64,000 nt of DNA, from positions 32,271 through 96,270 of the forward strand of contig CAIVPR010000041.1 in NCBI GenBank assembly GCA_903907865.1, given 5' to 3'. Source of the DNA: an uncultured Acidobacteriia bacterium (lineage in GTDB: Bacteria > Acidobacteriota > Terriglobia > Bryobacterales > Bryobacteraceae). Numbering within the stretch: position 1 is the stretch's first letter; every line of letters begins with the position of its first letter. The position numbers and the translations under genes were made by a program. The notes below the pieces were generated by a model that worked only from the letters and a program-made list of their open reading frames with translations, searched no databases and was not told the DNA's origin. Positions 55,074-63,438 of the stretch are shown in pieces.

Positions 55074-58000
55074 CTAATTAACCTTGACCGCCGGAGAGGC
55101 ACCGGAGATAGCAGAGAGCGCGGCATCAGCCACATTGACCGTTTGCAGGCCCGGAGTGTTGAAGTTCACTTGGAACGTTCCGACGCCGTTTGAAAGCGCA
55201 GCGTCAGCCGGCAATGTGGCAGCCGCATCGGAACTGGTGAAGTGGACCGTGTCCGTGAAGCTGGTCGCGATGTTCCCCTTGTAGTCGAGGGCTGTGACCG
55301 TGAAATTCACCGTGGCACCGGCCTTCACGGACAGGCTGTCCGGTTGTACCACCAAGCGCGTGACCAAGCCGGGTACGGCCACCGGGAAGGTAACCACGTT
55401 ACTGACAAAGGCCTGTTGAGCGATTGTCATCTGGGTTGCCTTGTTGGATGCCAAGCCGGAGTTGAGCTGGAACTGGACGTAGTAGACGCCGACGGCGCCA
55501 GGCAGGAGTCCGACGCTGACCACGTTTGCGGTTGATCCTGCGGTCAGAATGGAGTCGACGAACACTGCGGGCGGATTGGCGGAGCCGCCGGGGAAAACGC
55601 GGCCAGTGTCAACATCGGCAGGATTGGTGACGCCCAGTCCGGTCGCAAAGGTGTACAGCATTTCGCCCGGAACTGCGGGATCGTTGTCGTCTACCAGCGC
55701 GCCTTGGATATTGGAGCAGCAGGTGGTCGGATTGTATGCCGTCAACAGCAGCGTCGCTCCGGCGGTGTTGGTGGTGGCGGTGGTTACGCTTACGGTGATC
55801 GAAAGCCCCTCGCCCTGCGGACCGGGAGCATTCGAGTAAAGGGCGATCCGGTAGTATTCGTTGGCGACAGAAGCGTGTACATTTGGATCGGGAGCCGAGT
55901 TGATGGCCTTGATCAGCGCGTCGCGAACCGTGGCCAGAGTATCGTCTTTCTGGACCGTGTAGTTGTAGGTGTTGCCACCGATTGTAATCGACCCGACATC
56001 GCCGGCTTGGATGGTGCCGTCCACGCCGATCAGGTCAAATGCGGAGCTGGTGGCGTGGTAAATGATGCCACGACGGGGGTCGGTGCCCGGCAACGCGAAC
56101 AGGCCGGGGTTCTGGGGGACGATAGTGGCTGCCACCGGGGTGGAGACCGTCACAGAGCCGTCCTTATGTTCAACGCGGCTGTAGATGCTGACGCTGGTGC
56201 GGTCCTGCGCCTCGTTCATCATCTGCGCGTTGATCTGCGTGGGGGAAACATACAGCAGTGGAGCAGGGACGCCGTCAACATACAGGGTGCATCCGGCCAC
56301 GCCCGTCGGCAAATATGCTTGCGAGAAGTCGGATGCGACCGTCGAGTCGCACAGGTTCTTACCGCTGACTTGAATGACGGTTGCGGGAGCGATCTGCGAC
56401 GGGTTTTGCAGGTAGATGTTCAGCGTTGCGCCGCTGGTGGTGCCGGATATCGTAGCGCTGGTGGAGGCACTATTGGATAGGGTGATGTTTCCGCCGGGAG
56501 CTCCCGGTGTCTTGGCGGTCAGCACTACCTGCAGCGCGGAAAGGTTTGCGGTGGCGACCACATTGGGATCCGGTGCCTTGTTGATCAGGTTGACCAAGCC
56601 TTGGACGATCAGTTCCAAGGTGTCCTTGTCCTTCACCGTATAGGTGTAGCCTGTGCCATTGATGGTGATGGTCAGGGTGTCCTTCGTTGTGGCCGAGCCG
56701 GCAACGGTTACTGTTCCGATTGCGTATATCTGTTGACTCGCCGCATTGCGTATGCCGTCCAAGGGAATGTTTTGGAAGGCGGGGGAGAACACCACCACGC
56801 GGCGGTTATAGCCGTCGCTGACGTAGAGGTTGTTGCCGTCCCAAGCGATAGAGGTAGGGGTCTGAAAGGCGTTGGTGCCGTCCGGGTTGTCACCGGTGTT
56901 GTCGCTGAACTCGTCGGGCTGGCCGAGGATGATGTCGGCTTTCTGGCCACTCTTGGTCGGAATGGTGTTGTAGATCAGGATACGGTCGTTGCCGCCGTCG
57001 GCAAGGAACAAACGCTTCCCATCGGAGACCATGTGGCGCGGGAAGGAGAGCGTAGACCCACACCGTTGTGGGAATGTGAGGGTTCCAGCGGTGGTGGAAC
57101 CGTTGGACTGGCACAGGACGGGCGTCAACCCCTCGGTTGCGCCTGTGGAATCTTGGACCGGGGTGGCGGGTACCGCGTAGCTGTTGTTCTCAACTGCCGA
57201 AACCAAGTCGGGCTGGCCGATTGCAACGTCCGCAGGCGCACCATTCGCGGTTGGGATCGTGTTCCAGATCAAGACCCGGTTCTGGCCCAAGTCGGCAACG
57301 AACAGGCGGATGCCGTCGGTGCTGACCGAGACGGGCGTCTGCATGTTGTTTGCGGCTGTGGTGGGCTGCTTGGACGTGAGGTCTGGTTGTACGAAAGCGG
57401 TGAAGCTGGCTTGACCCAGAACCACGTCGGCGGGCGCGTTGTTAGAGGTCGGAATCTTGTTGTAGATCAGGACGCGGTTGTCCTGGGTGTCGGCGACGTA
57501 GAGATGTCCCTTGTTGTCGATCCACACGCCTTCGGGGCCGCGCAGGGAGGTCTGGGTCGGTGGGACCGCGGTCCCATTGTGGGTGAAGTCGGGTTGCCCG
57601 ATCACGACGTCGGCTGGCTGTCCATTGACGCGAGGCAGAGAATTCCAGATCAGGACTCGGTTGTTGTCGGTGTCTGAGACGACGAGGATCTTGCCGTCCG
57701 TGGCCACTCCGGTGGGGCTGCGCAGGCCGAATGCGGAAAGGCTGCGCTGGGTCGTGGAGAAGTCGGGCTGGCCAACTACTAGGCTGGCTGTGCCGCGGCA
57801 CGCGCCGCAGGTGCTGCCGACAACGTCCGGCCTGTCCGTGGCGGACGGGTACGTTGACACGTCGCTAAACCGCAGGACACGATTGTTGTTCGGCGTGGAC
57901 CCGAGTCGGTTGGCGTCCACGACCCAGAGGGTGCCATTGGACAGCGCGATACCGGCAGGGGAACCGATCAACTGGTTCGTGGCACCGTAGTCGCCCAGGG

Positions 58001-58148
58001 TGAAATTCTTCTGGCCGATCACGAGGCGTGCGGCTTGGCCGGTATTGAAGTTCGGAGTCTGCGCCGGTGCGCACACCGCCATGAGGGCGGTCGCCACCGC
58101 CATGCGGAACATGGGGGAAGCACAGCTGGGGGCTCGAAAAGAACTCAT
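55074..58148 (-). CDS. Secreted NHL-propeller/TIGR03437 protein with two inserted modules
   Basis: 1024 aa from ATG 58148, followed by a signal-like segment (MAVATALMAVCAPAQ near residue 16). Six NHL repeats of about 60-75 residues (residues about 35-455) carry the motif NRVLIWNxIPT followed by ADVxIGQPDF, making a six-bladed propeller. A TIGR03437 domain follows (APATVIQVSGKNL, LYVSPTQINAQM, LLPGAVGVYYVQFQLN), but it is split by two copies of another module (residues about 475-577 and 716-805), each with YTYTVxxxDTL and INxAPDPNVxA. A Big-type Ig domain ends the protein. No catalytic residues are visible; an extracellular binding role is likely. Confidence 0.82.
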   Translation of the reverse strand: MSSFRAPSCASPMFRMAVATALMAVCAPAQTPNFNTGQAARLVIGQKNFTLGDYGATNQLIGSPAGIALSNGTLWVVDANRLGSTPNNNRVLRFSDVSTYPSATDRPDVVGSTCGACRGTASLVVGQPDFSTTQRSLSAFGLRSPTGVATDGKILVVSDTDNNRVLIWNSLPRVNGQPADVVIGQPDFTHNGTAVPPTQTSLRGPEGVWIDNKGHLYVADTQDNRVLIYNKIPTSNNAPADVVLGQASFTAFVQPDLTSKQPTTAANNMQTPVSVSTDGIRLFVADLGQNRVLIWNTIPTANGAPADVAIGQPDLVSAVENNSYAVPATPVQDSTGATEGLTPVLCQSNGSTTAGTLTFPQRCGSTLSFPRHMVSDGKRLFLADGGNDRILIYNTIPTKSGQKADIILGQPDEFSDNTGDNPDGTNAFQTPTSIAWDGNNLYVSDGYNRRVVVFSPAFQNIPLDGIRNAASQQIYAIGTVTVAGSATTKDTLTITINGTGYTYTVKDKDTLELIVQGLVNLINKAPDPNVVATANLSALQVVLTAKTPGAPGGNITLSNSASTSATISGTTSGATLNIYLQNPSQIAPATVIQVSGKNLCDSTVASDFSQAYLPTGVAGCTLYVDGVPAPLLYVSPTQINAQMMNEAQDRTSVSIYSRVEHKDGSVTVSTPVAATIVPQNPGLFALPGTDPRRGIIYHATSSAFDLIGVDGTIQAGDVGSITIGGNTYNYTVQKDDTLATVRDALIKAINSAPDPNVHASVANEYYRIALYSNAPGPQGEGLSITVSVTTATTNTAGATLLLTAYNPTTCCSNIQGALVDDNDPAVPGEMLYTFATGLGVTNPADVDTGRVFPGGSANPPAVFVDSILTAGSTANVVSVGLLPGAVGVYYVQFQLNSGLASNKATQMTIAQQAFVSNVVTFPVAVPGLVTRLVVQPDSLSVKAGATVNFTVTALDYKGNIATSFTDTVHFTSSDAAATLPADAALSNGVGTFQVNFNTPGLQTVNVADAALSAISGASPAVKVN

Positions 58149-58291
58149 CTTATGTTTTTGAGAAGCGACGCTACAGTATCGTGTGACCGGTGACGGGGTG
58201 AGCCGTTTAACCACCAAGTATACCAAGGGCAATTCACGTGCCGATCCTTGGGCGGGCGGACGGCTGGGGCCCTCTGGTAGACTTGCGGCCA

Positions 58292-58624
58292 GTGAACGAT
58301 ACGCCATACGAAATCTCCCCCGCCCATGTCCGGGCCCTTTTGGACTCCGGCAGCCCGATTCGAATCCTCGATTGCCGCGAGCCCGGCGAGCACGCGATCT
58401 GTCGGATCGAGGGCGCGGATCTCATCCCGATGCGCTCCATCTCCCAGTATTTGCACGAACTTGAGGAGGAGACGCGACCGTTGGTGGTGTACTGCCACCA
58501 TGGCGTGCGGAGCCTGAACGTTGTCGAATGGCTGCGGCGGCAGGGCATTGAGAATTGCCAGAGCATGTCGGGCGGCATCGATCTCTGGAGCCTGACAGTG
58601 GACCCGTCGGTAGCCCGGTACTGA
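58292..58624 (+). CDS. Single-domain rhodanese-like protein
   Basis: 110 aa from the GTG at 58292 (weak ribosome site GGTAG; the frame opens at 58238 with an atypical leader). It contains ILDCREPGEHAICRIEGADLIPM and the active-site loop VYCHHGVRS with Cys68, then VVEWLRRQG and a GGIDLW turn. It is a sulfurtransferase-type domain used for persulfide transfer. Lone gene facing the GT2 gene across a nested inverted repeat. Confidence 0.85.
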   Translation: MNDTPYEISPAHVRALLDSGSPIRILDCREPGEHAICRIEGADLIPMRSISQYLHELEEETRPLVVYCHHGVRSLNVVEWLRRQGIENCQSMSGGIDLWSLTVDPSVARY

Positions 58625-58627
58625 GGG

Positions 58628-58704
58628 TCGACCGGGGCTGTTCGTGATGCCCACGTGTCACAGGTTGGGCCGAACGGGTGACACCGCAACCTAAGCCCCG
58701 TCGA
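58628..58704. terminator. Nested inverted repeat, probable bidirectional terminator
   Basis: Outer arms TCGACCGGGGCT (58628-58639) and AGCCCCGTCGA (58694-58704) pair with one bulged C; inner arms GTGTCAC (58655-58661) and GTGACAC (58678-58684) pair fully. It lies between the convergent rhodanese and GT2 genes; the right outer arm is the coding end of GT2. No long T-run follows on plus (CTTTTC does). Confidence 0.4.
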
Positions 58705-59560
58705 TCTTTTCTCCACCGAAGGCACCGAGGACGACGCCGATGCGGATGGTGAGCAATCCGCCTAGGCCGGACTTCAGCCTGTAGAGCATCCCACTTACAA
58801 GTCCGTAGTGCTTGCCGAGGTAGCTGGCGGTTGCGTCGGCACGGTCTCCGGCGAGAGCTCCCTTGCGCATCGGGGAAAGCGGCCCCTCGTGCATTGCGGT
58901 CACGCCGCCCAGGATCACCAGCTTTTTGTTGGCGCGGCGGACCTGCTGGCAGAGCTCGATTTCACTGCCGTAGTTTCCGTAGCGCTCGTCCACATGGCGC
59001 AGGGCCTTGAGGAAGTGCGTCCGGAACATGATGGCGGCACCCGAGACGCACTCGGTCACGATCTCCTCGGGTGCAGGCACACTAGATGCCGCCGGGCGGA
59101 AGGCAGGGTCCGAGTCGGACGGCGTCGGCAACTGGCGGACCTGCCAGCTCGGCTGGCCCGACTCGGTGACGAGGAGCGGGGCGACGGCGGTGGCATCGGC
59201 GCGCTGCTCGAGGAAATCCGCCATGCGCGCGACGCCCGCGCCGGAAAGCACGGTGTCGTCATGCAGGAACAGCAGGTACTCGCCGTCAGCGGCGCGGAAG
59301 CCTATGTTCATGGCCTTGGTCTGGCCGAAATTCTTGGGCAGCCGGATGAAGCGGACCTCGGGGAAGTCGTCGGCAAGCAGTTGCGTGCCGTCGGATGAGC
59401 CGTTGTCGACGACCAGGACTTGGTGCTCGTCGCCGAGGGCCTCCAAACTGCGGCGCAGAAGTCCGGCCCGGTTGAATGAAACGATGACGACCGATACGCG
59501 CTTCGGGGGCGCGATCGGGGTGTCGTTGATGGAGTTTGGGTTGGGCTCTGGGGTCAACAC
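58691..59560 (-). CDS. Family 2 glycosyltransferase
   Basis: 289 aa starting at GTG 59560. GT-A fold: VSVVIVSFNRAGLLRRSLEAL near residue 22, VVDNGSSDGTQ, the DxD-type motif FLHDDTVLSG near 98 and the acceptor region ECVSGAAIMFRTHFLKAL near 170, plus GSEIELCQQVRRANKKL. A short hydrophobic C-terminus suggests membrane contact. It is 9 bases downstream of anmK on the same strand and may transfer a sugar in cell-envelope synthesis; substrate unknown. Confidence 0.85.
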   Translation of the reverse strand: MLTPEPNPNSINDTPIAPPKRVSVVIVSFNRAGLLRRSLEALGDEHQVLVVDNGSSDGTQLLADDFPEVRFIRLPKNFGQTKAMNIGFRAADGEYLLFLHDDTVLSGAGVARMADFLEQRADATAVAPLLVTESGQPSWQVRQLPTPSDSDPAFRPAASSVPAPEEIVTECVSGAAIMFRTHFLKALRHVDERYGNYGSEIELCQQVRRANKKLVILGGVTAMHEGPLSPMRKGALAGDRADATASYLGKHYGLVSGMLYRLKSGLGGLLTIRIGVVLGAFGGEKIDGA

Positions 59561-59569
59561 GCTATTGTC

Positions 59570-60673
59570 TCAAAAACTGACCTTGCCCAGGATGACAGGA
59601 TGATGTGCGCCGGTCGCGGAGGGCAGATTTCCGGTCCGTCGGTGCCAAGTTCGGTGGGCGAGGACGGCGAAGGCGATGGCTTCGCGGGCGTCGGGGTGGA
59701 CTCCGAACTCTGCGGAGGAGGCCACGTGGACGCCGGGCAGGAGGGCAGCGAGGCGCGACACTAGGAACTGGTTGTGGACGCCTCCGCCGGCTACCGGGAT
59801 TTGTTCGACCCATGGGGCACTGGTCCGGATGGCGCGGGCGATGGTCTCGGCGGTCAGGGCCGTGGCGGTGGCGATGAGGTCGGGTAGCTGGAGGCCGGTG
59901 TCGACCAGGTGGTCGACGAAGTCCTTGCCGTACTGTTCGCGGCCTGCGGTCTTCGGGGCGGGTTGGGCGTAATAGGGGGCTTGGAGGAGGTCGTGGAGCA
60001 GGGGCTCGTTGACTTGGGCCTGGGTGGCGATGGTGCCGGAATCGTCGTAGTGCTGTTGGCCGCTGGTAAGGCGTTCGACTAGTTGGTCGACCACCATATT
60101 GCCCGGGCCGGTGTCGAAGGCTTGGGTTTCGTTCGCGTGGGCTCCGGCGGGGAGCATGGTGATGTTGGCGATGCCTCCGATGTTCAGGGCCACGCGACCG
60201 ATTCGGGGGTGGCTGAAGAGGAGGTAGTCGGCGAGCGGGACGAGGGGGGCTCCGAGGCCACCCGCGGCGATGTCGCGGGTGCGGAATTGGGAGACGACGG
60301 GGATGCCCAGGCGTTCGGCGATGATGTCGGCCTCTCCGATTTGGAGGGTGTTGGGGGTTGGGCCGGACCCTTCATGATAGACGGTTTGGCCGTGGACGCC
60401 GACTAGTTCGAGGGAGTCTGCGGGGATGTGGTGGTCCTGGCAGATTGAGCGGACGGCCTTCGTGTAGAGTTCGCCTAGTTCGAAGTTAAGGCGGGAGATT
60501 TGGGCCGTGGTGCAGGTGGTGTTGGAGACGGCTAGGATGCGCTCGCGGGTTTGCGCGGGGTAGGGGAGGGTTCCTTGAGCGATGGTGGTGATGGTGGTGG
60601 CGTCTGAGAGGTCGACTATGGCGATATTAATGCCGTCCATGGAGGTGCCGCTCATGATGCCCGCTATGCGCAT
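59570..60673 (-). CDS. anmK: Anhydro-N-acetylmuramic acid kinase
   Basis: 367 aa, the normal AnmK length. Motifs: MSGTSMDGINIAIVD at the start (ATP site), GVHGQTVYHEG near 95, NIGGIANIT near 168, FDTGPGNMVVD near 190, and PVAGGGVHNQFL near 295. The ATG has GGAG six bases upstream. It phosphorylates and opens 1,6-anhydro-MurNAc during cell-wall recycling. Confidence 0.95.
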   Translation of the reverse strand: MRIAGIMSGTSMDGINIAIVDLSDATTITTIAQGTLPYPAQTRERILAVSNTTCTTAQISRLNFELGELYTKAVRSICQDHHIPADSLELVGVHGQTVYHEGSGPTPNTLQIGEADIIAERLGIPVVSQFRTRDIAAGGLGAPLVPLADYLLFSHPRIGRVALNIGGIANITMLPAGAHANETQAFDTGPGNMVVDQLVERLTSGQQHYDDSGTIATQAQVNEPLLHDLLQAPYYAQPAPKTAGREQYGKDFVDHLVDTGLQLPDLIATATALTAETIARAIRTSAPWVEQIPVAGGGVHNQFLVSRLAALLPGVHVASSAEFGVHPDAREAIAFAVLAHRTWHRRTGNLPSATGAHHPVILGKVSF

Positions 60674-60733
60674 GGGGGGGCTCCGGTGCTGGGGCAGGGT
60701 GGAGTACGGTTATGGCGGCGTGGAAAGGCGGCT

Positions 60734-60751
60734 GCAGCCAAGAATGGCTGC
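60734..60751. repeat. REP-like hairpin between anmK and mutS
   Basis: GCAGCCA (60734-60740), loop AGAA, TGGCTGC (60745-60751): a perfect 7-bp stem with a purine tetraloop inside a 136-base gap. It resembles dispersed repetitive palindromes of other bacterial genomes, but only one copy was noticed in this window. Confidence 0.35.
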
Positions 60752-60809
60752 CCTACAAGTGCAATGAGCCGCGAATCGGTGGGGAGCTGTGCCCAAAAAA
60801 TGTGGGGCA

Positions 60810-63416
60810 TTAGGAGAGGAGCTCCTTTTGTAGGTCTTCGAGGAAGCGGAGGGCTTCTATGGGGCGCATCTCGTCGATCTTGAGTTCGCGGACCCGGCGG
60901 CGGATTTCTCCCAGGTCGGGTTCGAAAAGGCGGATCTGGATTGGACTGGAGTCCACCCTTGGCGGCGAGAGGCGCTCGACCGCCTTGTGCTCGGTGCTCT
61001 CGTGGAGTTTCAGCACCTCCCGGGCGCGGTCGATCACGGTGGTGGGGAGTCCGGCCAGGCGGGCGACCTCGATGCCGTAGCTTCTGCTGGCTTTGCCCGG
61101 CTCGACGCGGCGCAGGAAGACGATCTTGTCGCCCGCCTCTTTGACCGCCACTTGGAGGTTGCGGACGCCGTCCAACTGCTCGGCGAGTTCGGTCAACTCA
61201 TGGTAGTGGGTGGCGAAGAGGGTCTTGGCGCGGGTCCGGGTGGCGATGTGCTCGACCACGGCCCAAGCGAGCGAAAGGCCGTCGTAGGTCGCGGTGCCGC
61301 GTCCGATTTCGTCCAGCAGGATCAGGCTGTTGTCGGTGGCCGTGTTGAGGATCACCGCCGTTTCCGTCATCTCCACCATGAAGGTGGAGCGGCCGCGGGC
61401 CAGGTTGTCGGACGCGCCGATGCGGGTGAACACGCGGTCGATGATCGGCAGGGTTGCGCTGTCGGCGGGGACCCAGGATCCCATCTGCGCGAGGATCGCG
61501 ATCAGGGCTGCTTGGCGGAGGTACGTGCTTTTGCCGCCCATGTTCGGGCCCGTGATCAGGGCAACGCGGTCGGCTTCGGGATTCAGATAAAGGTCGTTGG
61601 GGATGAAACGTCCGGCGTCCTGGCTCTGGATCTTTTCGATGACGGGGTGGCGTCCGGCGGCCACCTGCATCTCGCCGTTGTCGGAGAACCTGGGGCGGCA
61701 GTAGCGGTTTTCGGCGGCCACTTGGGCGAGGGTCGCGGCGACATCGAGGTCGGCGACGGCGGCGGCGGTGGCGCGAATCTGCTGGGCGTAGGCGGCGGCG
61801 TTCTGGCGGATCTGGCCGAAGACACGCTTCTCGATTTCGAGGATCTTTTCCTCGGCCGCGAGGACGTCGCGCTCGTACTCCTTGAGTTCCGGGGTGGTGA
61901 AGCGCTCGGCGTTGACGAGGGTCTGTTTGCGTTCGTAGTCGGCGGGGGCGTTGGCTAGGTTGGCCTTCGAGATCTCGATGTAGTAGCCGAAGACGTTGTT
62001 GTAGCGGACCTTGAGCGAGGCGATGCCGGTTCGGGTGCGCTCGCGGGCCTCGATGCGGGCGATGTGCTGCTTGCCGTTCTGGCTGAGGTCGCGGAGGTGG
62101 TCGAGCTCGGGGTCGTAGCCGGGGCGGATGGTCTCGCCCTCGCCGATGATGGCCGGGGGCGTGGACGAGAGCGCGTTCAATATAGGTTGCGAGGCGGCGG
62201 AAACGGGGTCGAGTTTGCCGAAAGTTTCAGTGAGGCGGTCAGAGAGCGGGCGGGTGGCGAGGCGGCGGGCCCCGGCGAGCAGCGGCATCTGGTCGAGGGA
62301 TTTGCCGAGGGCCCAGAGATCGCGCGGTCCGGCGCTGCCGATGGTGACCTTGGCAAGGAGGCGCTCGATGTCGAGGACGGGGCCGAGCTGGCTCGAGAGT
62401 TCGGCGCGGAGGATGGTTTCGCGGACGAGGTCGCCGACGGCGTCGAGGCGGGATTCGATTTCGGCGCGGTCGAGGGAGGGGCGGAGGAGGCGTTGGCGGA
62501 GCATGCGGCCGCCCATGCCGGTGGCGGTGCGATCGAGGACGCCGGAAAGGGTTGCGCCGCCATCGGAAAAGATGGGTTCGACGAGTTCGAGGTTGCGGAC
62601 GGTCACGGCGTCGAGGACCATGGCACCGGCGCGGTCGAAGTGGCGGGGCGGGTCGAGGTGGTCGAGGGCGGCGCGCTGGGTGTCGCGGAGGTAGTGGAGG
62701 ACGGCACCGGCGGCACCGATGGCGGCGTTGCGTCCGGCGAGGCCGCCGCCGTCGAGGGTGAGGAGTTTGAAGTGCTCGCGGAGGATGCGGTCGGCGTAGT
62801 CGGTGGAGAATAGCCAGTCTTCGAGCTCGGTGACGATCCACTTCTTGTTGTCGGGGCCGGGTACGGGCGGACCACCCTCGGCGGCGAGGATTTCACGGGC
62901 CCCGATGGATTCGAGGACGGCGGCGAGTTCGGAGGCGTCGGTTTCGGTGGCGCGGAATTCGCCGGTGGAGACGTCGACCCAGGCGATGCCGCAGCGCTGG
63001 GCTTGGCGGGAGACGCCGGCGAGGAAGTTGTTTTCGTGGGAGCGGAGGAGGTGGGAGTCGGTCGCGGTGCCGGGGGTGAGGATGCGGGTGACTTCGCGGC
63101 GGACGAGCTTTTTGCCCGCGACGGCCTCCTCCATTTGGTCGCAGATGGCGACGCGGTAGCCCTTGGCGATGAGTTTGGCGGTGTAGTTGTCGACGGAGTG
63201 GTAAGGGACGCCGCACATGGGGACGGGGGTGCCCTTTTCCTTGTTGCGGGCGGTGAGTGTGATTTCGAGTTCACGGGCGGCGGTGACGGCGTCTTCGAAG
63301 AAAAGTTCGTAGAAGTCGCCAAGGCGGAACATGAGCAGCGCGCCGGGGACCTGCTCCTTGACGGCGTGGTACTGCCGCATGAGCGGGGTGGCGGCTTGTT
63401 CCAGGGAGGGGGTCAT
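60810..63416 (-). CDS. mutS: DNA mismatch repair protein MutS
   Basis: 868 aa from ATG 63416. The mismatch-binding F-x-E motif is in GDFYELF near residue 36; the connector, lever and clamp domains follow, and the ATPase has Walker A GPNMGGKST near residue 610, Walker B ILLDEIGRGTATYDGLS and the signature FATHYHELTEL. The gene encodes the normal mismatch sensor that dimerises and recruits MutL. The start codon has no purine-rich ribosome site; instead the untranslated leader is C-rich because the template strand carries a G-tract array (63417-63438). It is first in the mutS-anmK-GT2 series on this strand. Confidence 0.95.
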   Translation of the reverse strand: MTPSLEQAATPLMRQYHAVKEQVPGALLMFRLGDFYELFFEDAVTAARELEITLTARNKEKGTPVPMCGVPYHSVDNYTAKLIAKGYRVAICDQMEEAVAGKKLVRREVTRILTPGTATDSHLLRSHENNFLAGVSRQAQRCGIAWVDVSTGEFRATETDASELAAVLESIGAREILAAEGGPPVPGPDNKKWIVTELEDWLFSTDYADRILREHFKLLTLDGGGLAGRNAAIGAAGAVLHYLRDTQRAALDHLDPPRHFDRAGAMVLDAVTVRNLELVEPIFSDGGATLSGVLDRTATGMGGRMLRQRLLRPSLDRAEIESRLDAVGDLVRETILRAELSSQLGPVLDIERLLAKVTIGSAGPRDLWALGKSLDQMPLLAGARRLATRPLSDRLTETFGKLDPVSAASQPILNALSSTPPAIIGEGETIRPGYDPELDHLRDLSQNGKQHIARIEARERTRTGIASLKVRYNNVFGYYIEISKANLANAPADYERKQTLVNAERFTTPELKEYERDVLAAEEKILEIEKRVFGQIRQNAAAYAQQIRATAAAVADLDVAATLAQVAAENRYCRPRFSDNGEMQVAAGRHPVIEKIQSQDAGRFIPNDLYLNPEADRVALITGPNMGGKSTYLRQAALIAILAQMGSWVPADSATLPIIDRVFTRIGASDNLARGRSTFMVEMTETAVILNTATDNSLILLDEIGRGTATYDGLSLAWAVVEHIATRTRAKTLFATHYHELTELAEQLDGVRNLQVAVKEAGDKIVFLRRVEPGKASRSYGIEVARLAGLPTTVIDRAREVLKLHESTEHKAVERLSPPRVDSSPIQIRLFEPDLGEIRRRVRELKIDEMRPIEALRFLEDLQKELLS

Positions 63417-63438
63417 GGGTGGGTTGGGGTGGGTGGGG
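63417..63438 (+). other. G-quadruplex-forming tract array at the mutS start
   Basis: Five runs of three or four G (63417-63419, 63421-63423, 63426-63429, 63431-63433, 63435-63438) with loops of one or two bases. This satisfies the usual G-quadruplex pattern with very short loops. It abuts the ATG of mutS, on the template strand of that gene. Confidence 0.6.

Noticed and set aside
62239..62841. Arg/Pro-rich frame inside mutS
   Set aside because: Low-complexity alternative-frame shadow of the mutS coding sequence.
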